A stretch of DNA of 14,612 nucleotides from an uncultured Coriobacteriales bacterium. Its GTDB lineage: Bacteria; Actinomycetota; Coriobacteriia; Coriobacteriales; UMGS124. The DNA lies in the NCBI GenBank assembly GCA_903789505.1, contig CAIFEU010000064.1:1-14612 (forward strand), in the 5' to 3' direction. This document shows positions 1-6,638 of this stretch, piece after piece. The position numbers were made by a program, and so were the translations under genes. Each line of letters opens with the position of its first letter. The stretch's first letter is position 1. The notes beneath the pieces were generated by a model that worked only from the letters and a program-made list of their open reading frames with translations, was not told the origin of the DNA and searched no databases.

Positions 1-3
1 GGG

Positions 4-3000
4 TCAGAGCGCGCGCCGCCCGTCGCCCGCGCCCAGGCGCAGGCGCTCGATCGAGCTCACGTTGAGCTTGCTGCCGCGGTCGGACCGCTCCAGACTGGCA
101 CAGACCCTCACGAGCACCTCGCCGGGCGCCTCTCCCCCTGGCCCCTCGTCCGCGTCGCCTGACGCCCCTTCGCCGAACAGCAGCGACCCCTGGCGGGCGA
201 AGACGCGCGGGAAGCACACGCACTCGACCCTGCCCTCCATGTCCTCGAGCGTGAAGGTCGCCATCTGCTCCCCGCTCCTGGTCACCCGCTTCCGGGCGTC
301 GGAGACCATCCCCGCCCAGCGCAGGACCCTCCCCTCGGGCACGCGGAACACGCCCGGGACGGCGGGGTCCTCCTCCCCGATCGCGGAGATGGGGTAGTCG
401 CGCTCGCGCTCCAGCACCCGCTCGTAGGGGCGCAGCGGGTGGTCGGACACGTAGATTCCCAGCACCTCGCGCTCCTTCGCGAGAAGCAGGCCCCGGTCCC
501 ACTCCACCCCGTCCGGCTCGACGTGCTCCTCGGCGGACCCGGCGTCGCCGTCGTCCTCGAACAGGTCGAACATCGAGAGCTGGCCGGCGGCCTGGGTGCG
601 CTGGTCGCGCGTCGCCGAGTCCACGATGTTCGAGGGGTTGTCCTTGGCGACCAGCCAAGAGAGCTGCCTGCGCGTGTACCCGGTCGAGTCGAACGCCCCC
701 GCCCTGATCAGCGACTCGATGACCCGGCGGTTCACCTTAGCCAGGTCGACGCGCCCGACGAAGTCGAAGATGTCCCGGTAGGGCCCGCGCGCGGCGCGCT
801 CGGCCACGATCAGGGCACTCACGCCCTCGCCGACGCCGCGGATTCCCGCCAGCCCGAACCGAATCCCCTGCCTGACGGGCGTGAAGTCGTCCCCCGACTG
901 GTTGACGTCGGGGATCAGCACGTCGATGCCGTCGGACCTGCACGCCGTGACGTAGTGGACGATCTTGTCCGTCTTGCCGTTGTAGCTGGTCAGCACCGCC
1001 GCCATGTACTCGCGGGGGTGGTGCGCCTTGAGCCAGGCGGTCTGCAGCACCAGGATCGCATAGCCCGCCGAGTGGCTCTTGTTGAAGGCGTAGGAGGCGA
1101 ACTTCATGACGTCGGACCAGACCCTCTCGGCGGTCTGCCGGGGATAGCCGTTGCGGACCGCGCCGTTCATCCAGTGGTCCTGCATCGTCTCCTCTTTGCC
1201 ATCCTCCCAGCGCTGGATGGTCTCGGTCATGAGCTTGACCTTCTTCTTGGCCACCGCCTTGCGGACCTTGTCCGACTCGCCCGCCGAGAAGCCCGACATC
1301 CTCATCGAGATCTGCATCACCTGCTCCTGGTAGACGATCGTGCCGTAGGTCTCGCCCAGGATGTCCGCAAGGCGGTCGTCGTAGTAGGTGACGCGCTTCC
1401 TGCCGTGCATGCGCTCGACGTAGTCGGTCACCATGCCGGCGCCCAGGGGGCCGGGCCGGTACAGCGCGATGAGGGCGACGATGTGCTTGTACTCGGTAGG
1501 ACGCATGCTCTTGATCGTCGCCGTCATCCCGGCGGACTCCACCTGGAATACCCCGGCCGTGTGCCCGGACCCCAGCAGCTCGTAGACCTGGGTATGGTCG
1601 AGGGGGTTGGCGTCGAGGTCGACGCGCTTCCCGGTGGTAGCCTCGACGTTCGCGAGCGCCTTGGAGATCACCGTCAGCGTGCGCAGCCCGAGGAAGTCCA
1701 TCTTGAGCAGGCCCATGCTGGCGACCATGTGCCCCTCGTACTGCGTGATCTCGAACTCCTGCTTGGTGTCGAGCTTGGTGGGCACATGCTCGTTGACCGG
1801 GTCGCGGCAGATCAGCACGGCGCAGGCGTGCACCCCCTCCCCCCGGGTCAGCCCCTCGATGGAGCGGGCGGCGTCGATGATGCGGCGCGCATCGGCGTCG
1901 CCGCGGTAGGCCTCCACGAAGTCGGGCGAGAAGTACTCGCGGTGCGCCTCGTCCAGCCCCATGGTCGCCGCCAGGGTCACGTCGAACGCCCCCGACACCA
2001 TCTTGGTGAGGCGGTCCGCCATGCCCACGGGGTAGCCCAGCACCCGAGCGGCGTCCCTGATCGCCGCCTTTGCCTTGAGGACGGAGTAGGTGATGATGTG
2101 GGCCACGTGGTCCGCCCCGTAGCGGCGCCTGACGTAGTCGACGACCTCGAGGCGCCGCTCGTCGTCGAAGTCGATGTCGATGTCGGGCATCTCGGTGCGC
2201 TCCGGCGAGAGGAAGCGCTCGAACATCAGCCCGTTCTCGATCGGGTCGAGCGTCGTGATGTCCAGCGCATACGACACCAGCGACCCCGCGGCGGAGCCGC
2301 GGCCGGGCCCCACCCCGATTCCGTTGCGCTTTGCCCAGCTCACGTAGTCCTGCACGATCAGGAAGTAGGCGGCGAACCCCTTCTCGCAGATCACCCGGTA
2401 CTCGTACTCGAACCTGTCGGCGACGTCGGGCCGCTCGCGCCTCCAGCCCTCGCCGTAGCGGCGCGCGAGCCCCCGCTCGCACTCGCGGCGCAGCTGGCTC
2501 TCGTGGGTCTGTCCCTCGTCCAGGCCGGGGTAGCGCGGCAGCACGACGTGGTCGAAGTCCAGGAACACGCCCGCCCGCTCGTCGAGCACGCCGTCGGGCC
2601 GCGCCCCGCACCTGCGCGCGATCTCGACCGTGGCGTCGCACGCCTCCTGGTAGCGAGGCCCGAGCGCGGCGCGCATCTCCTCCTCGGTCTTCATGTAGTA
2701 CTCGTCGCCCTTGAAGCGCATGCGACCGGGGTCGTCCAGGGTGCTCCCCGTCCCGATGCACAGCATCAGGTCCTGGGTGGGGGCGTCCTCGCGCAGCAGG
2801 TAGTGAAGGTCGTTGGTCGCGACCGTCCCCACGCCCACCTCGCGCGCCACGCCGTCCAGCAGGGCGTTGAGCTCGTCCTGCGTCATCCCCTCCTCGGTCG
2901 TGACGAACTGGTTCTGCAGCTCGATGTAGAAGTCATCCGGCCCGAAGATCGAGGCGAACGTCCTCGCCCACCTCACGGCGGCGTCGCGGTCGCCCGCCCT

Positions 3001-3465
3001 AAGGCAGCGCGGGATGATTCCCGCCATGCAGGCGCTCGTCGCGATGATCCCCTCGTGGTGGTCGCGCAGCTGCTGCAGCGTCGTGCGCGGCTTGTAGTAG
3101 AAGTTGGCGACGGCGGAGGTCGACATGATCTGCATCAGGTTGACGTAGCCAGCGTTGTCCTTCGCCAGCAGGATCAGGTGGTACAGGTCGGGCTTGCGCG
3201 CCCTGGACAGGGTGTCGTCCGGCGTGAAGTACGCCTCGCAGCCCAGGATCGGCTTGATGCCGTACTCCGGTCCCGTGCGACCGTCGGGGCTGCCCGCCGA
3301 GATCGCATCGAGGTAGAACTGCGCGCAGCCCTTCATGTAGCCGTGGTCGGTTATCGCGCACGCGGGCATCCCCAGCTCCCACGCGCGGCGCGCCATGTCC
3401 TTGAGACGCGTGATGCCGTCGAGCGTCGAGTACTCGGTGTGGTTGTGAAGGTGGACGAACCCCAT
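4..3465 (-). CDS. dnaE: DNA polymerase III alpha subunit (DnaE1 type)
   Basis: Catalytic subunit of the replicative DNA polymerase, 1153 residues, complete, ending in TGA at 4-6. An N-terminal PHP domain (about residues 3-285) starts with HLHNHTEYS and keeps all nine expected metal ligands: H7, H9, D16, H41, E77, H96, C146, D219 and H221. The polymerase core has GPGRGSAAGSLV, the catalytic MPDIDID motif (D428, D430) and the third carboxylate in KMDFLGLRTLT (D590). Helix-hairpin-helix sequence follows (DLAKVNRRVIESLIRAGAFD), then a beta-clamp-binding peptide QLSMFDLF (962-969) and a C-terminal OB fold (WAGMVSDARKR...VECVCFPRVF). The ATG at 3465 is chosen because a strong Shine-Dalgarno (GGGGGAGGG) lies 4 bases upstream and the protein then begins right at the PHP domain. 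In-frame ATGs at 3498 and 3510 fall in or upstream of the -10 box. Family identity is certain; PHP proofreading activity is inferred. Confidence 0.97.
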   Translation of the reverse strand: MGFVHLHNHTEYSTLDGITRLKDMARRAWELGMPACAITDHGYMKGCAQFYLDAISAGSPDGRTGPEYGIKPILGCEAYFTPDDTLSRARKPDLYHLILLAKDNAGYVNLMQIMSTSAVANFYYKPRTTLQQLRDHHEGIIATSACMAGIIPRCLRAGDRDAAVRWARTFASIFGPDDFYIELQNQFVTTEEGMTQDELNALLDGVAREVGVGTVATNDLHYLLREDAPTQDLMLCIGTGSTLDDPGRMRFKGDEYYMKTEEEMRAALGPRYQEACDATVEIARRCGARPDGVLDERAGVFLDFDHVVLPRYPGLDEGQTHESQLRRECERGLARRYGEGWRRERPDVADRFEYEYRVICEKGFAAYFLIVQDYVSWAKRNGIGVGPGRGSAAGSLVSYALDITTLDPIENGLMFERFLSPERTEMPDIDIDFDDERRLEVVDYVRRRYGADHVAHIITYSVLKAKAAIRDAARVLGYPVGMADRLTKMVSGAFDVTLAATMGLDEAHREYFSPDFVEAYRGDADARRIIDAARSIEGLTRGEGVHACAVLICRDPVNEHVPTKLDTKQEFEITQYEGHMVASMGLLKMDFLGLRTLTVISKALANVEATTGKRVDLDANPLDHTQVYELLGSGHTAGVFQVESAGMTATIKSMRPTEYKHIVALIALYRPGPLGAGMVTDYVERMHGRKRVTYYDDRLADILGETYGTIVYQEQVMQISMRMSGFSAGESDKVRKAVAKKKVKLMTETIQRWEDGKEETMQDHWMNGAVRNGYPRQTAERVWSDVMKFASYAFNKSHSAGYAILVLQTAWLKAHHPREYMAAVLTSYNGKTDKIVHYVTACRSDGIDVLIPDVNQSGDDFTPVRQGIRFGLAGIRGVGEGVSALIVAERAARGPYRDIFDFVGRVDLAKVNRRVIESLIRAGAFDSTGYTRRQLSWLVAKDNPSNIVDSATRDQRTQAAGQLSMFDLFEDDGDAGSAEEHVEPDGVEWDRGLLLAKEREVLGIYVSDHPLRPYERVLERERDYPISAIGEEDPAVPGVFRVPEGRVLRWAGMVSDARKRVTRSGEQMATFTLEDMEGRVECVCFPRVFARQGSLLFGEGASGDADEGPGGEAPGEVLVRVCASLERSDRGSKLNVSSIERLRLGAGDGRRAL

Positions 3466-3496
3466 GATACCCTCCCCCTGCTGCGGCTCTCGTCCC

Positions 3497-3526
3497 ATTA
3501 TCGAACTCATGTTCGCATCGTGTCAA
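3497..3526 (-). promoter_or_regulatory. Sigma-70-type promoter of dnaE
   Basis: Read on the minus strand, a perfect -35 hexamer TTGACA (3526-3521) is followed after 18 bases by GATAAT (3502-3497), one base off the TATAAT consensus. Transcription would start near 3490, giving a leader of about 25 bases that contains the Shine-Dalgarno for the ATG at 3465. It stands out in this GC-rich background. Predicted from sequence only. Confidence 0.75.
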
Positions 3527-3612
3527 GGAGAGGGCGGCAGAACGGCGCCCCCGAGGTGTATTCGGTTTGGGCCCGCCCGGGCGGCGGAGGGGCCGACGCG
3601 CGAGAACGATAG

Positions 3613-3618
3613 TATAGT
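3613..3618 (+). promoter_or_regulatory. Candidate -10 box of corA
   Basis: TATAGT lies in a short AT-rich patch (AACGATAGTATAGTGT) in otherwise GC-rich DNA, 53 bases before the corA start codon. No convincing -35 hexamer is present 16-18 bases upstream, where the sequence is GC-rich. If used, transcription would begin near 3625, inside the left arm of the hairpin that follows. This is a weak call. Confidence 0.4.
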
Positions 3619-3620
3619 GT

Positions 3621-3643
3621 GCAGGCGCCGCGTCGGCGCCTGC
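3621..3643 (+). repeat. Perfect inverted repeat (hairpin) in the corA leader
   Basis: GCAGGCGCCG (3621-3630) is followed by the 3-base loop CGT and its exact reverse complement CGGCGCCTGC (3634-3643). It sits between the candidate -10 box and the corA Shine-Dalgarno (AAGGGGGG, 3659-3666). There is no T tract on either side, so it does not look like an intrinsic terminator. It could be an operator or a leader RNA hairpin; function unknown. Confidence 0.7.
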
Positions 3644-3670
3644 GCGGACGGAGCGACAAGGGGGGCACCA

Positions 3671-4630
3671 GTGCTCGCGATCTACAAGACAGGTGCCGAC
3701 GGTACCACCAAGAAGATATTCGCACCCGAGGCGGGATGCTGGGTCAACATCGTCTCGCCCAACGAGGGCCAGCGCGCCTGGCTCAAGAACAAGTCGGGCA
3801 TCGTGTCGGACTTCGTCGCGGCGACCCTGGACGACGAGGAGAGCTCGCACATCGACTACGACGACGACACCGGCCAGGTCCTGGTCATCGTGGACTGCCC
3901 CGCCGTCGAGGACGCGCGCGAGTCGGAGGACCCCTCGCTGGTGCAGTACGACACGCACCCCCTCTCGGTCATCTTCCTGCCCGACCGCGACATGATCGTG
4001 ACCGTGAGCCTGCAGGAGAACGAGACGATCAAGGCCTTCTCCAACGGCAAGGTCCGCGGGCTCGACACGCACCTGAGGACGCGCTTCCTGCTGCAGCTGC
4101 TCCTGCACATCTCCCAGCAGTACCAGCGCTACCTGCTGAGCATCCGCAGGCAGTTCAACCGCACCGAGAAGGTGCTGCGCAGGACGCTGCGCAACGACGA
4201 GCTGATCAAGATGCTCGGGCTCGAGAAGTCGCTGGTCTACTTCTCGACCTCGCTCAAGGCGGACGAGGCGACGATCACGCGCATCAACAACGGCCGCGTC
4301 ATCAAGCTCTACGAGGACGACCGCGACCTTCTCGACGACGTCCTGATCGAGACGCGGCAGGCCATCGAGATGGCGCAGATCTACACGAACATCCTCAACG
4401 GCACGATGGACGCCTTCGGCAGCGTCATCAACAACAGCCTGAGCCTGGTCATGAGGACGCTCACGGTCATCACCGTCGTGCTCGCCGTCCCCACGATCGT
4501 GTTCAGCTTCTACGGCATGAACGTCGACCTGCCGTTCCAGGGATGGCCCTGGGTGTTCCCCCTGGCGCTGGCGATCGTCCTGAGCGTGCTGGTGGCGATC
4601 ATCTTCAAGAGGAACCACCTGTTCAAGTAG
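3671..4630 (+). CDS. corA: CorA-family divalent cation (Mg2+/Co2+) transporter
   Basis: Inner-membrane channel-type transporter for Mg2+ (and related divalent cations), 319 residues, the usual length for this Gram-positive CorA branch. The long N-terminal part is a soluble, charged, helix-rich cytoplasmic domain. Two transmembrane segments close the protein (about 263-281 and 294-312). The signature YGMN follows the first (G282, M283, N284), which forms the selectivity loop in CorA. The C-terminus is short and basic (FKRNHLFK), as expected for the cytoplasmic tail. The GTG at 3671 is chosen because AAGGGGGG lies about 5 bases upstream. The open frame runs further upstream only through non-coding promoter DNA. 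It is divergent from dnaE and followed in the same direction by a CDF exporter, so the pair may concern divalent metal balance. Direction and exact ion are not readable from sequence. Confidence 0.92.
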   Translation: MLAIYKTGADGTTKKIFAPEAGCWVNIVSPNEGQRAWLKNKSGIVSDFVAATLDDEESSHIDYDDDTGQVLVIVDCPAVEDARESEDPSLVQYDTHPLSVIFLPDRDMIVTVSLQENETIKAFSNGKVRGLDTHLRTRFLLQLLLHISQQYQRYLLSIRRQFNRTEKVLRRTLRNDELIKMLGLEKSLVYFSTSLKADEATITRINNGRVIKLYEDDRDLLDDVLIETRQAIEMAQIYTNILNGTMDAFGSVINNSLSLVMRTLTVITVVLAVPTIVFSFYGMNVDLPFQGWPWVFPLALAIVLSVLVAIIFKRNHLFK

Positions 4631-4817
4631 GCGGAGAGGTGGGCGGACAGCCGTCCCCCGGGATGCCCCCGACCGGCGGGAGGCACCTCGCCGCAGAAGC
4701 GCAGCGCCCCGGGTGCGGGCGTCCCTGGCGTCCTGGGACCGGGCGTGCGACTCGAACGGACGCAGCATTCCGCCGGCGCAGCCACCCGGCGGGCCGCAGG
4801 GCGTACAGCGGCCCCAG
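4631..4817. other. corA-CDF intergenic region with tRNA-like 3' fragment
   Basis: This GC-rich gap has no convincing terminator, promoter or Shine-Dalgarno. A small inverted repeat GTCCC...GGGAC occurs at 4721-4739. On the minus strand, 4763-4734 reads like the last 30 bases of a tRNA: a T arm with loop TTCGAGT, 7 further acceptor bases, a discriminator base and CCA at exactly the right spacing. The 5' half of a tRNA is absent. The downstream CDF frame is open from a GTG at 4713, so part of this stretch could be translated, but the residues it would encode resemble no family sequence. Confidence 0.4.
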
Positions 4818-6011
4818 GTGCGGCTGACGCCCCTGGCGAACGCCCTGGTGAGGCGGTTCGTCCCGAACGCCGACCAGGTGGAGGACAACGAGGTCAGGCT
4901 GCGCTACGGCAAGCTCGCGAGCGTGGTCTGCATCGCGTGCAACGTCCTGCTCAGCGCCGTCAAGGGCGCGATCGGCGCGCTCGCCGGCTCGGTCTCGATC
5001 GTCGCCGATGCGGTCAACAACCTCTCCGACGCGTCGAGCAACATCGTGAGCCTGCTGGGGTTCAAGCTCGCCAGCAAGCCCGCCGACGACGGCCATCCCT
5101 ACGGGCACGGGCGCTTCGAGTACCTCTCCGGGCTGGTCGTGGCCGTCATCGTCGTCGCGATTGGAATCGAGCTGGTGGTCTCCTCCGTCAAGAAGATCGC
5201 CAACCCCTCCCCGGCGGAGTTCGGCTGGGGGGTCGTCGCCGTGCTCGTCCTCTCGATCGCCGTCAAGCTCTGGATGGCGCGGTTCAACCGCTCCCTGGGC
5301 GCGCGCATATCCTCGACTACCCTGATCGCGACCGCCGTGGACTCGCGCAACGACGTCATCTCGACCGCGGCGGTGCTGGCCTGCGCCGTCATCTCCGCGG
5401 CGAGCGGCGTCGACCTGGACGGCTGGGCGGGGCTCGCGGTGGGCGCCTTCATCGTGTGGAGCGGAGCCGACCTCGTGCGCGACACCGTCGACCCGCTTCT
5501 CGGCAGCGCGCCCGACCCACGCCTCGTGGAGCACATCAGGAGCAAGATCCTGAGCTACCCGGGGGTGCTGGGCACCCACGACCTGATGGTCCACGACTAC
5601 GGCCCCGGCAGGCAGTTCGCCAGCGCCCACGTCGAGATGGCGGCGGAGGAGGACGTGCTCAAGAGCCACGACGTGATTGACAACATCGAGCAGGACTTCA
5701 AGCGCGACGACGGCATCATCATGACGCTGCACTACGACCCGATCATCACGAACGACCCCTCCGTGCACGACCTGCGCAACTGGATCTCGCAGCACATCAC
5801 GTCGATCGACCCCCGCCTGACGATCCACGACCTGCGGACCGTGCCCGGACCGACCCACACCAACGTCATCTTCGACTGCGTGAAGCCGCACGACCTGGCG
5901 ATGTCCGACGCGGAGCTGCAGCGGCGCATCTCCGACATCGTCCTGCAGAAGGAGCCGCACGCGATCTGCGTGATCACGTTCGACAGCAGCTACGTGTCGA
6001 GCGAGCAGTAG
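4818..6011 (+). CDS. Cation diffusion facilitator, probable Mn2+ exporter (MneP/MntE-like)
   Basis: Proton-coupled metal exporter of the cytoplasmic membrane, about 397 residues from GTG 4818. Six transmembrane segments occupy about residues 32-215, followed by a cytoplasmic domain (about 220-397) longer than in E. coli FieF. The transport site in TM2 reads VADAVNNLSD (N67, D71) and in TM5 VDSRND (D175, D179). This N-D/D-D set is the type reported for manganese exporters such as pneumococcal MntE; zinc exporters such as CzcD have H-D/H-D. The family loop HPYGHGRFEYLSGL is present. The start is uncertain: no good Shine-Dalgarno is visible before GTG 4713, 4818 or 4848. I prefer 4818 because similarity to relatives begins near LANALVRRFVPN. 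It follows corA by 187 bases. Family is secure; Mn specificity is inferred. Confidence 0.88.
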   Translation: MRLTPLANALVRRFVPNADQVEDNEVRLRYGKLASVVCIACNVLLSAVKGAIGALAGSVSIVADAVNNLSDASSNIVSLLGFKLASKPADDGHPYGHGRFEYLSGLVVAVIVVAIGIELVVSSVKKIANPSPAEFGWGVVAVLVLSIAVKLWMARFNRSLGARISSTTLIATAVDSRNDVISTAAVLACAVISAASGVDLDGWAGLAVGAFIVWSGADLVRDTVDPLLGSAPDPRLVEHIRSKILSYPGVLGTHDLMVHDYGPGRQFASAHVEMAAEEDVLKSHDVIDNIEQDFKRDDGIIMTLHYDPIITNDPSVHDLRNWISQHITSIDPRLTIHDLRTVPGPTHTNVIFDCVKPHDLAMSDAELQRRISDIVLQKEPHAICVITFDSSYVSSEQ

Positions 6012-6012
6012 G

Positions 6013-6062
6013 GCGCGGGCGGGGCGGGACGAGGGTCGTCGGCGGGCGTGCCCCCGCCGCGC
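6013..6062. terminator. GC hairpin between convergent CDF and TrpR-like genes
   Basis: GCGCGGGCGGGG (6013-6024) can pair with CCCCCGCCGCGC (6051-6062): 11 base pairs with one bulge, around a 26-base loop. It fills the whole gap between the two stop codons (TAG ending at 6011; TGA whose last base is complementary to 6063). No U tract follows on either strand, so this would be a non-canonical, two-way terminator. The assignment rests on position and pairing only. Confidence 0.45.
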
Positions 6063-6380
6063 TCAGCCGAGGCGGTCGAGGACCGTCCTGTAGCCGCCGG
6101 GGCCGTACTTGAGGCAGCGCGCGACGCGGGCGACGGTCGTCGCCGAGGCGCCCGTCGCCTCCTGGATGCGAGCGTAGGACGACCCGTCGTCGAGCATGCG
6201 GGCGACCTCGATGCGCTGCGCGAGGTCCTCCTTCTCGCGCGGGGTGCACAAGTCGCTGAGCAGGGCGTTCACCTCGTCGACGCTGGTGAGGCTGAGCAGC
6301 GCCCGTGCCAGGAGCTCCTCGCCGGAGGGCTCGCCGCCCCCCTGCCGCGCGTCTTGTTCCCCATCCGCCCGGTCGACCAT
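6063..6380 (-). CDS. TrpR-like DNA-binding protein, YerC/YecD family
   Basis: Small helix-turn-helix protein of the Trp-repressor-like superfamily, 105 residues, matching the usual size of about 100. After a polar, probably disordered N-terminus (1-20), residues 21-105 follow the family pattern: LLSLTSVDEVNALLSDLCTPRE, then EDLAQRIEVARMLDDG, then the helix-turn-helix SYARIQEATGASATTVARV (69-87) and a short KYG tail. The ATG at 6380 is chosen because GGAGGAGGG lies 7 bases upstream; the frame stays open to 6449 but that extension is low-complexity. In Firmicutes this family (YerC) is not tied to tryptophan genes and its targets are poorly known. No trp genes are nearby. A 25-bp imperfect palindrome 75 bases upstream is a candidate autoregulatory site. 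Family call is firm; role unknown. Confidence 0.9.
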   Translation of the reverse strand: MVDRADGEQDARQGGGEPSGEELLARALLSLTSVDEVNALLSDLCTPREKEDLAQRIEVARMLDDGSSYARIQEATGASATTVARVARCLKYGPGGYRTVLDRLG

Positions 6381-6454
6381 TCCGATGCCCTCCTCCCCGC
6401 CTGCCGCCTCGGCGCGGCGCCGGCTGCCGGCGGGCGCGGGGCGCGGCACTTGCG

Positions 6455-6479
6455 CACTCTACTGCACTGTAGTGGAGTG
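6455..6479. promoter_or_regulatory. 25-bp imperfect palindrome, candidate repressor operator
   Basis: Two 12-base arms, CACTCTACTGCA and TGTAGTGGAGTG, flank a central C; 10 of 12 positions are complementary and both exceptions are possible G-U pairs in RNA. It lies 75 bases upstream of the TrpR-like start codon. On the minus strand it contains weak -10-like hexamers (TACACT, TACAGT, TAGAGT) but no -35. It is most simply read as a dimer-binding site overlapping the promoter of the TrpR-like gene. No protein is assigned from sequence. Confidence 0.5.
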
Positions 6480-6607
6480 TACCCTCGCCCCACCGCGCCG
6501 GCCCGCCGCGGGCAGCGGTGCACCACATCATCAACAATCGCGCCGCGGTGGGCGTGGGACGCATTCGGGACATGGGTGGCGCCAAAATGGAGGAGGTTCC
6601 AAAGAAC

Positions 6608-6621
6608 AGAACATCTGTTCT
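6608..6621. promoter_or_regulatory. LexA (SOS) box upstream of addBA
   Basis: AGAACATCTGTTCT contains a perfect GAAC-N4-GTTC (6609-6620), the core of the Gram-positive LexA/DinR operator. A second GAAC at 6604 also lets AAGAACAGA (6602-6610) pair with TCTGTTCTT (6614-6622) around ACA, giving two overlapping dyads. Its right edge is 11 bases before TATACT, so bound LexA would cover the -35 region and block RNA polymerase. The outer bases are A/T rather than the common C/G. This implies that addBA is induced by DNA damage. Confidence 0.75.
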
Positions 6622-6632
6622 TATTTTTGGGG

Positions 6633-6638
6633 TATACT
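6633..6638 (+). promoter_or_regulatory. -10 box of the addBA promoter
   Basis: TATACT, one base off consensus, lies at the right edge of an AT-rich island. The -35 zone (about 6609-6615) has no strong consensus and overlaps the LexA box. The predicted start of transcription near 6645 gives a leader of about 70 bases before the addB ATG. Confidence 0.6.

Noticed and set aside
439..3612. A plus-strand open frame of about 1057 codons opposite dnaE
   Set aside because: It is the complement of dnaE in very GC-rich DNA, where stop codons are rare in antisense frames. Its translation is a monotonous run of Arg, His, Val, Asp and Gly with no recognisable domain, while the dnaE frame has complete family motifs.
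3464..3670. CorA start upstream at 3464
   Set aside because: That extension crosses the dnaE promoter and the corA hairpin, and its residues resemble no CorA N-terminus. The GTG at 3671 has AAGGGGGG in front.
3527..3670. Metal-sensing riboswitch upstream of corA
   Set aside because: I looked for M-box and yybP-ykoY features and saw only the simple hairpin; the space between the predicted start of transcription and the start codon is too short for either.
4734..4810. A complete tRNA gene on the minus strand
   Set aside because: Only the T arm and acceptor tail fit. No 5' acceptor strand complementary to GCCCGGT, no D arm and no 7-base anticodon loop can be found at the right distances.
6381..6449. 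Longer TrpR-like protein starting at 6449
   Set aside because: The extra 23 residues are low-complexity, and the strong Shine-Dalgarno GGAGGAGGG lies inside that extension, right before the ATG at 6380.
6602..6628. Intrinsic terminator: 9-bp stem followed by ATTTTT
   Set aside because: It lies upstream of the TATACT box, no plus-strand gene reads into it (the nearest ends at 6011), and the GAAC-N4-GTTC core explains the dyad better as a LexA operator.
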